Shown here: positions 57,210-64,000 of the stretch, in pieces
How the letters are laid out: each line of letters begins with the position of its first letter
Numbering within the stretch: position 1 is the first letter of the stretch
Assembly: GCA_963921195.1 (NCBI GenBank)
Contig: OY992536.1
Coordinates: forward strand, 229,250,023-229,314,022
DNA length: 64,000 bases
From: Pegoplata infirma
Lineage: Eukaryota; Arthropoda; Insecta; Diptera; Anthomyiidae
Reading direction: 5' to 3'
Notes under the pieces: generated by a model
Told to the model about the DNA's origin: nothing
The model's input: the letters and a program-made list of their open reading frames with translations, nothing else
Database searches by the model: none
Position numbers and translations under genes: made by a program

Positions 57210-57690
57210 CACTAAAAAAATTATGTTAGTAAAATCAACTGAAAATGTCAGTTTAAATAACTACTTTGTAACAATGTAGTTATTTTAACTGATAAAAAAC
57301 AACTGACTTATGTAGTAAAAACTACTTACATTTGTAGTCAAAACATTTGAAATGTAGTAAAAATAAAATAATCAATATATATTTTTATTTTTTTTCAAAA
57401 AATTTTTTTTTTAAGTTGTAAAAAAACGAAAATTTATTTTTATTTTTTGGAAAAAAACTTTGAAAATTTTTCAGAGATAAAAAAAATAAAATTAACTACT
57501 TTAAATAACTGTTACTACATTACAGTACTTTTTTGTTAGTTATTCAAAAAAAAACGACTTAAAATAACTAACAGAAATAGTTGTTTGATATTTTTCATAC
57601 AAAAACAACTGACTTTGTAGTTGAAACCAACTAACTACTGTAAAATATACAAACAACTAACATGTAGTAACTTACATAATTTTCTGAGTG
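57210..57690. mobile_element. 481-bp MITE inserted in the LINE RT, TG target duplication
   Basis: CACTAAAAAAATTATGTTAG and its near inverse ACATAATTTTCTGAGTG delimit it, and TG flanks both sides (57208-57209, 57691-57692). Excision with one TG restores SKVVALDISKAFD in frame. Internal words TGTAGTTATTTTAACTGA repeat. The ends relate it to the TA-flanked CACTCAAAA group. Confidence 0.85.
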
Positions 57691-58764
57691 TGGTTGCTCT
57701 GGATATTTCCAAGGCATTTGATTGTGTGTGGCACGGTGCGCTCATATCCAAGCTTAATGCCTTTGGTGTCGGTAATGAATTCTCTCGATTTATTTCGAGT
57801 TTCCTCAGGGATCGTTCTATACGTGTTGTTATAGATGGGTTCTCATCTGATGAGTTTCGGCTTCGATCAGGGGTACCGCAAGGTTCTGTTCTTTCTCCTA
57901 CCCTTTTTCTTATTTTTCTTAACGACTTTCTAAGTCAAACTTCAAATCCTATCTACTCTTTTGCAGATGACAGCAACATTTGTCATTCATTTTCCTTTGA
58001 TCGTAGGTCAAGCCTTGTTAAGGTTGAGGGCAAAAGGCACATTATGAATGACACACTTAATCAAGACCTGTTGACAATCTCGGAGTGGGGTCTTGCGAAT
58101 AGGGTCAAGTTTAATGCACGCAAGACTCAATGTTGTATGTTGACCCACAGGAATGTGGAATCAACAGTGTCATCTGTACATATGGGTGGTATAAGTATCG
58201 AGGAATCTGACACTCTTGATGTTCTGGGCATGAAAATTCAGTGTGATGTCCGTTGGAATAAGCACGTTTTTCAAGTGTCGAATGAAGCATTCAAGTGTCT
58301 CGGTTTTTTAAACCGGTGTAAGAAGTACTTCACCTCATCAGATCTCCTTACTATTTATACCACCTACATCCGACCGAAGATGGAATACAACTACCATATA
58401 TGGGCAGGGGCTTCAAAGTCTATTTTGGAGCTCTTGGACCGTGTGCAAAGAAGGGCGTTGATGCTAATCAATGACAAGTGTGTATAACTCTATTGACTCA
58501 TTGGAGCATCGTCGGAATGTGGGTTGTGTGACTCTGTTCTATCGATATTACCATGGAAAGTGTTCTGCTGAGATAAGTGAACTTATCCCTAGAGACCGAG
58601 TTTTTGTTCGCAATACTCGGTTGTTTAGTAGATCACATCCGTTTGTTGTCGATTGTCCAGTGGATCGCACAGCGCATTACAGAGAAGGTTCGTTCATCAG
58701 TCGAACTAGCCGTATGTGGAATAATCTTCCCGCAGAGGTCTTCCCAGTTTCTTTCAATGTAGAT

Positions 58765-59656
58765 TAGGGTGTTCAATTAATCGGGTTTTTTAATTGTTCG
58801 ATTAAACGATTAATCGATTTTTGCCATTTTTAAATTATTCGATTAAACGAATAAAATTTTAAAATTGTTCGATTAATCGAATAATTACAAATTCAGAAAT
58901 TTTCTAAATTACAAGATTTTTTTCGAAAATCTTTGAAAAAATTGGTACTTGAGTAAATAAACAATATTAATTACAAGTAATTTAACATTTTATTAACAAC
59001 AAAAAACAAAATTAATATCATTTCAAAATGTATCAAAATTTAAGATTTCTGCTAATTTGTTTGAGAAAATTTAAGAAAAAATCATATTGGAGATTTGTAA
59101 AATGTGTAGAATTCAAAAACAAGTTTTTTTACAAATTTTTTGGATTACCAATATCACAAAAAAATATATATTTATAATCTGAATACATTTGGGAAAATCT
59201 TAAATTTTAAATTTTATTTTTTTTATAAATTAGTTCGTTTTGCCCAAAACTCGAAACTTTGACCGATTTTAGCGCTGTCATACAGTTAACCGATTTGGCC
59301 TAAAAGTTTATCTTATGTCGTTTAACAAATCTTACTTATTTATGTCGTTTAACAAATCCAAGATTCAGGAACAGCGAAAATCCGAAAACAAATTTAAAAT
59401 AAAGACCACTTAAGTAAACATGACCGTATTTTTTTAGTTCCAACGGTAACATACATTTGGTTTGTTTATTGGACTTAAAACTTTTAAAAAATTATACATA
59501 TTTCCAGAAAACCCATATATTAATATTATTCGATTAATCGGCATAAATTCTTCGATTAATCCTTTAATCGAAATTAGCAATTTTAAATTAATCGAACAAT
59601 TATTCGTCTAAATTTGTTCGATTAATCGAACAAGAATTAATCGACTGAACACCCTA
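58765..59656. mobile_element. 892-bp hAT-like MITE with perfect 8-bp TSD, ATTAATCG-rich
   Basis: TAGGGTGTTCAATTAATCGG to ATCGACTGAACACCCTA, flanked by exact ATGTAGAT (58757-58764, 59657-59664). Terminal arms are full of ATTCGATTAATCGAA. Inserted near the end of the LINE coding region (after FNVD). No transposase. Confidence 0.9.
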
Positions 59657-60101
59657 ATGTAGATATTCAAGTCAAATATCCACAAACACTACTCCCTCTC
59701 ATAACCTATTTTCCTGATATCAACACAATGCACTGCATTAATAGGGGCATCCCCTGAGTGTTGGTTCAACGTAAAAAAAAAAAAATTTATAAGATTTTTG
59801 AAAATATTTTTTTTGGTACTTTTTTAACATTTTCTCCAAAATAAATACAGGTAAAATTTTGGTGTTTTTACAGAAAGTTCTGTTTTTAGCAATGAAATTA
59901 TGTATACACATAAATAAGTAAAAATTCAGAAAAATCTTAGTTTTTTGGTTATAAAAAATACAGAATATTTCTCTTAAATCTGTATGTTAGCAGAAAACTT
60001 TGTTAATTATCTGTAAAATGAAAATTACAAAGTTAAAAGTAATATAACAGATGAAACTCTGTTTTTTTGTCACAACAAAATACAAAGACCGAATTTACAT
60101 T

Positions 60102-60216
60102 GGGCAATTTTAATTGCGGCAATTCTGATTTTTTAGTGTATCAGAGAGAGAGGTAAGATTCTTCCCTCTCTCTCCGATACACTATAAAATGAGAATTGCG
60201 GCAATTAAAATTGCCC
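60102..60216. repeat. 115-bp near-perfect hairpin
   Basis: GGGCAATTTTAATTGCGGCA and its inverse TGCGGCAATTAAAATTGCCC end the stretch. The arms are about 40 bp with a purine/pyrimidine-rich AGAGAGAGAGG...CCCTCTCTCTC centre that also pairs. A tiny MITE nested in the right part of the larger MITE. Confidence 0.75.
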
Positions 60217-60342
60217 TGTCTGAATTTGGACAAAGTATTTTCTTTCAATCTGTATTTTGACAGAAATATTCAACAAATATCTGTTGAATTGAGATTACAA
60301 TCATTTTACAGAGTATTTTACAGAGATATTATTTTGAGTGTA

Positions 60343-61249
60343 TGTATTGTAACTTATTTGTTCAATAACCCATGTATTCCCAATACAATACCAAACAGAA
60401 CGTGCCTTTTTGTGGAAAAAAGAGTTATTTGTCTTCTTTTGTGTAATATTCTTGGTATATTTAAAACATTTATTTTTTAGAATTAACTTTACTTAACTAT
60501 TTATAGGCTTTTAACCAATACAAAATTGATTTATTTGATTTGTGTTTTTCAACATGTCTTCTTAACATTTTGTTTGATTTGTTGTGACCATAAACAAATT
60601 TGTTAATGTGGGTGTTTTCTTTTACAACTTTTTATGAATCGATAGGATTTATTTTTTAATAGATTTATTTACTTTAAAATTTCTTTTGTTATAATATTAA
60701 ATTTCATTAAAAATACATTTGATATTTATACTTTGTAAGATAATAGAATGGACAGCTCTCCCTAGATAAACGGCTACTTGATTTTATTTACAAACCACAG
60801 TACATAGTTGTATGCAATCCGGACTGCATTGAAAATGTACAAGTATAAGTGACAGCACACGTTGAAAAAAGCAAAAGAAAAATCGAATTTCTAGAAATTA
60901 TAGACATTTCTGGTATTCCCATACCGGTTTCAAGCACTCCAGTTGGTGTTATTATCAGCAGGATTTTAAATATCGGTTTGTCTTGTTAATGGAAATTGTT
61001 TTTCATATATGTGAATACTTATAGTTTCTACAGAATAAATTTTGACAGTTTCCAACACTACAATTCTATTTCTAGCAATCTCTACCTACATACTTTCTTT
61101 CAACTTTAGAAATGAATTTACTTTACTTTCAAAATGAGATTTTAGGTTCAAAAAAGAATCGATTGATATTTTGCATTAATTTTATTTTCCATTTTTTTTT
61201 TTTTAATTCAAAACTAGATAAACGAGTTATGGGTGTTTATTTTGCAAAA
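60343..61249. other. No recognised gene or element
   Basis: AT-rich unique-looking sequence. ORFs at 60196-60480 and 61112-61378 show no motif and overlap MITE sequence. Confidence 0.35.
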
Positions 61250-61964
61250 CCCAGCAAAACTTTGGTAATGGGTAGTGATTATATAACACATTACCAGGTA
61301 ATGCATATACCTTATTTGTATCATTATTTTAGGATGTCTTACCAATCATTTGTTCCACAACGTATTATTTTAAAGTGAAAAATAATGCATTACTAATAAT
61401 TTGCTACGTAATGCATGATTATTGGAAAAAATGTATTTCATATTTATTATTTCTAAACATTAAATCATGAATGACTTATATTTGGTTACATTATGTATTA
61501 TTTGAAAGTTTGAAATAATGCATTATTTATAATTGGATGCATTATGCATTACAATAACATAAAAAATAATTATTTTATAAGAAATGCATAAGTTTAAACT
61601 AGAGATGGGCTCACGACAGGAAATTTCTAACGACACACACTCACGAGCATATTTTATCTACTCACTTACAATCACGTGAGTAAATTTAATACAAAATTAC
61701 TTTTTCACTACTCGTAACACCTTATATATTATCTTCTGGTATGCTATATCATTTCATTGCTCGTAACCTATAAGATATCATATATTTTACACCTTACTCG
61801 TATTCTTCGTTTTAAATTTATGACTTATTTTATACCTTACTGGTATTCTTTGTGATAATGTGGATGCATTACTTTGAGTCTCATCGCCTGTTAAAATCAT
61901 CAATGCTGCAATGTATAAAATAAGAGATCCTATACCTTATTTTATACCTTATTTGGTAATCTAA
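61250..61964 (+). mobile_element. 734-bp MITE, copy 2, missing its 3' TIR
   Basis: Starts CCCAGCAAAACTTTGGTAAT and follows copy 1 (685-1418) closely to TTATTTGGTAATCTA, then stops before the AAGTTTTGCTGGG end. A repeated ATATCCATTATACT follows. Confidence 0.8.
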
Positions 61965-62185
61965 TATCCATTATACTACAAATATCCATTATACTGATAT
62001 TTTATAAAAAAAAATTCATATTGCTATTGTTATTTCCACTCAAGGTGTTCCAATTTTATGCTAAAGTATTGCCAATCTGTTGTTAGTAAGTATTATGTAT
62101 CTAATTGCATATTTAGATGGTCAGACATGATAAAAATGTTTATAGTTTAAGAAAATATTGAATAACACTTAAATAATAACACTAC
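61965..62185. other. No recognised element
   Basis: Short AT-rich stretch between two MITE pieces, starting with a 19-bp tandem ATATCCATTATACTACAA. Confidence 0.3.
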
Positions 62186-62345
62186 CCACCAACATTTTCC
62201 TTACCAAACAATTGGTTCCAGAAAGAATTATATTATCCTGAAATCGATTCTACTAAACAATCCACAATCGATGATTTTTGTCTAAAATTTTTTGAAAAAA
62301 TGACCTCAAGGCTCGAGCTAGAATAATTCTTCTTAAAATATAATA
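62186..62345 (+). repeat. Diverged copy of the 242-bp CCCAGCAAAA-group MITE (partial)
   Basis: CCCACCAACATTTTCCTTAC, CAATTGGTTCCAGAAAGAAT and CTACTAAACAATCCACAATC line up with the start of 18569-18810. The right end is lost. Confidence 0.6.
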
Positions 62346-63090
62346 TTTTAAAGGTCAAATAAAACAATTTTTTTTTTTTATAATAACAATTAATTAGAAT
62401 TCGAACAAAAAGTTAAGCACATCTAAAGTGGTTTGTCCCAAATAAGGCATTCCACACCAAATGTCACGCTACAGAATAACCCTTGTCCCATGAATTTCTG
62501 AATTGGTTGTATTGATAGCCCTATATGAAATTAAGAAAATTGGGATTTTGGGGTTTTAAACTTTTCAAAACCTGAGCTTAGTAGGCAAGGCTATATATTG
62601 AAAAAATGTCAAATTTGTGCCGAGTTGCCTTGAAGAAATATTTATTGATTTAAAACAGAATGCATTATAATCTCAAATTTTTACATTCTTGTATATTTTT
62701 TGTGCACTTAAAAAATTATGTCATTAATTGTTTGTAGTTTATTTAAAAAGTTTTACGTTTAGTCGTTTTTAAAAGAAAAAACATTTGTTTGATGTTCAGT
62801 TTTTATTAATGACTACTTCTGTCCTTTGTTTCAAAAATAAAACACTAAAAAATAAATACTTTCATTAACATTTAATTTTTAAAGTCATTTATTTTTGTTC
62901 TGTAAGTAAAAACTACTGATTATTCTTTAAATTTTTAATGATTTGTGTCAGTAATTTTTTTTTTAAATTGTTGGCATTTTTTAAGGAAATATCATTAGTT
63001 TTTACCTACACAAGTAGGTTATTTTTTTGTAGAAAAAAAGTACAAGAAATTATTTATAGAAATATAAAAACATGTTTGTATCAAGTGACT
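62346..63090. other. No recognised gene; possible left end of a MITE at 62703
   Basis: CACTTAAAAAATTATGTCAT at 62705 resembles the left end of the MITE at 57210, but I could not find the matching right end. Otherwise AT-rich and without gene signals. Confidence 0.3.
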
Positions 63091-63092
63091 TT

Positions 63093-63148
63093 GGCACGAT
63101 GGGTAGAGTGTCTGGCCAGAATGTAGTTGATTGCGGGATCGATTCCCC
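63093..63148 (+). other. tRNA-like segment with A- and B-box-like motifs (possible SINE head)
   Basis: GGCACGATGGGTAGAGTGTC resembles a tRNA 5' half with an A-box-like TGGGTAGAGTG, and GGATCGATTCC at 63136-63146 fits the B box (GGTTCGANTCC). The T-arm GCGGGATCGATTCCCC can pair. No full cloverleaf with acceptor stem is formed, so it is probably a tRNA-derived SINE or a tRNA pseudogene. A-rich sequence follows. Confidence 0.45.
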
Positions 63149-63188
63149 AAAATTTTATTAAAAATTTTTAAAAAAATATTTCAATAGA

Positions 63189-63345
63189 AAATTGTAAAAA
63201 ATAACCTACGAAATCATTAATTTTTATTGTTTTCGTAGGTTATTTTTTTGAAATTTGTTGGTAAAAATAACAGAAATATCTTTAATTTTTATTGTTTTCG
63301 TAGGTTATTTTTTTCGAATTTGTTGGTAAAAAAGACTGAAGAAAC
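63189..63345. repeat. Short direct repeats around TTTTCGTAGGTTATTTTTTT
   Basis: TTTTTATTGTTTTCGTAGGT and the following AATTTGTTGGTAAAAA occur twice (about 63218-63270 and 63284-63332), and an inverse AAATAACCTACGAAAT stands at 63198. Confidence 0.6.
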
Positions 63346-63469
63346 CGTAATTTTTTAATGTTTAATGTTATTTATTTTAGAAAATTTTGTCAACAGTAAA
63401 AAATAAATGTTGATGTTTGTTAAAGCTAATGAATAATTACTGGGATGGTTTTAAATTGTTTATTCACTA

Positions 63470-64000
63470 CCCAGCAAAACTTTGGTAATGGGTAGTGATT
63501 ATATAACACATTACCAGGTAGTGTATATACCTTATTTGTAGCATTATTTTAGGATGTCTTACCAAACATTTGTTCCACAACGTATTATTTTAAAGTGAAA
63601 AATAATGCATTACTAATAATTTGCTACGTAATGCATGATTATTGGAAAAAATGTATTTCATATTTATTATTTCTAAACATTAAATCATGGATGACTTATA
63701 TTTGGTTACATTATGTATTATTTGAAAGTTTGTAATAATGCATTATTTATAATTGGATGCATAATGCATTACAATAACATAAAAAATAATTATTTTATAA
63801 AAAATGCATGAGTTTAAACTAGAGATGGGCTCACGACAGGAAATTTCTAACGACACACACTCACGAGCATATTTTATCTACTTACACTCACTAACAATCA
63901 CGTGAGTAAATTTAATACAAAATTACTTTTTCACTACTCGTAACACCTTATATATTATCTTCTGGTATGCTATATTATTTCATTTCTCGTAACCTATAAA
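63470..64000 (+). mobile_element. 734-bp MITE, copy 3, cut by the window end
   Basis: Starts CCCAGCAAAACTTTGGTAAT and follows copies 1 and 2 to the last base of the window. TA precedes it, unlike the AA before copies 1 and 2. Confidence 0.8.

Larger units (their letters stand above)
56811..59752 (+). pseudogene. Reverse transcriptase of the LINE, interrupted by two MITEs and one frameshift
   Basis: Starts in RT fingers DLNVNKSTGPDGIPALVLKQ (56811), then NPVNYRPIAICSALSKVMES and NDRQYGFRRTRSTGDLLAFL to 57209. After the MITE the frame resumes exactly: VALDISKAFDCVWHGALISK (57691 on, catalytic Asp block), RSGVPQGSVLSPTLFLIFLN near 57870, YSFADDSNICHSF near 57955 (the FADD form of the active-site box), and DRVQRRALMLINDK near 58440-58480. 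A frameshift near 58480 moves the reading to IDSLEHRRNVGCVTLFYRYY and HGKCSAEISELIP, and after the second MITE to IQVKYPQTLLPLITYFPDIN and a stop near 59752. No RNase H. The N-terminal endonuclease is lost. The clade is uncertain; Jockey/BS-like is my best reading. Confidence 0.85.
56807..59785 (+). mobile_element. 5'-truncated LINE with 50-bp target duplication and A tail
   Basis: The 50 bp at 56757-56806 (TTTATAAG..TTTTCT) recur at 59786-59835 with one difference, and an A run (59773-59785) ends the element. It carries two later MITE insertions (57210-57690 and 58765-59656). It is the best copy of the family whose other pieces lie at 14449-16785 and 19420-20725. Confidence 0.9.
56454..60340. 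mobile_element. TA-flanked MITE (about 0.86 kb) split by a LINE
   Basis: CACTCAAAATAATAAATAAC at 56454 and ATTATTTTGAGTG ending 60340 are inverse, with TA on both sides (56452-56453, 60341-60342). The body has many ACAGAAAAACTCTG and TTTACAGAG words. The LINE at 56807-59785 splits it; the two MITE parts are 56454-56806 and 59836-60340. Confidence 0.75.

Overview
This is non-coding, AT-rich eukaryotic DNA that looks like an intronic or intergenic stretch of a large, transposon-packed dipteran genome, probably a calyptrate fly. The evidence is several copies of the 'mini-me'/DINE-like dipteran repeat with its GTCY tetranucleotide tract, several clades of insect non-LTR retrotransposons, a Penelope-like element, Transib and hAT-like DNA transposons, and a spliced gene fragment with ordinary GT-AG introns. 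The species call is inference; no host protein here was recognised.

The only host gene I can support lies on the minus strand. Exon A (35445-35804) encodes the end of a hydrophobic signal-like segment followed by a basic Q/K/H-rich region. Exon B (22433-22736) encodes a basic region, a short ordered-looking motif and a serine tract. Splice sites and reading phase agree across an intron of about 12.7 kb filled with transposons. The remaining exons were not found.

Layout. 1-7.3 kb: nested MITEs (734-bp CCCAGCAAAACTT element, hAT-like fold-back with perfect 8-bp TSD, a 2-kb TIR element with palindromic arrays and Harbinger-like hairpins, and a 1.1-kb TA-flanked MITE). 9-20.7 kb: graveyard of LINEs (Jockey-like, RTE-like, I-like with a triplicated RNase H piece, a twin-primed LINE, and copies split by MITEs). 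20.7-36.7 kb: the gene, with a LINE inserted inside another LINE, a 572-bp tandem duplication, three copies of one 229-bp MITE and several minisatellites. 36.9-49 kb: two mini-me copies acting as hosts of nested elements. One carries a tetranucleotide array of about 2.1 kb and a Penelope-like element that is itself split by a Transib element. The other carries a hAT-like element and a second Transib. 49-53 kb: I-like LINE with RNase H, a minisatellite and a complete mini-me. 53-64 kb: a head-to-head palindrome of two MITEs, a MITE carrying a LINE with a 50-bp TSD that itself carries two more MITEs, and further copies of the 734-bp MITE.

Nothing here forms an operon or pathway; the organising logic is nested insertion. 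The best candidates for something undescribed are the two Transib-type elements with RAG-like CACAGTG termini, the fold-back minisatellite elements, and the large set of TA-flanked MITEs that start CACTCAAAA. All coordinates of element ends come from reading terminal repeats and target-site duplications by eye. Clade names for decayed LINEs rest on remembered motif patterns and not on a search.
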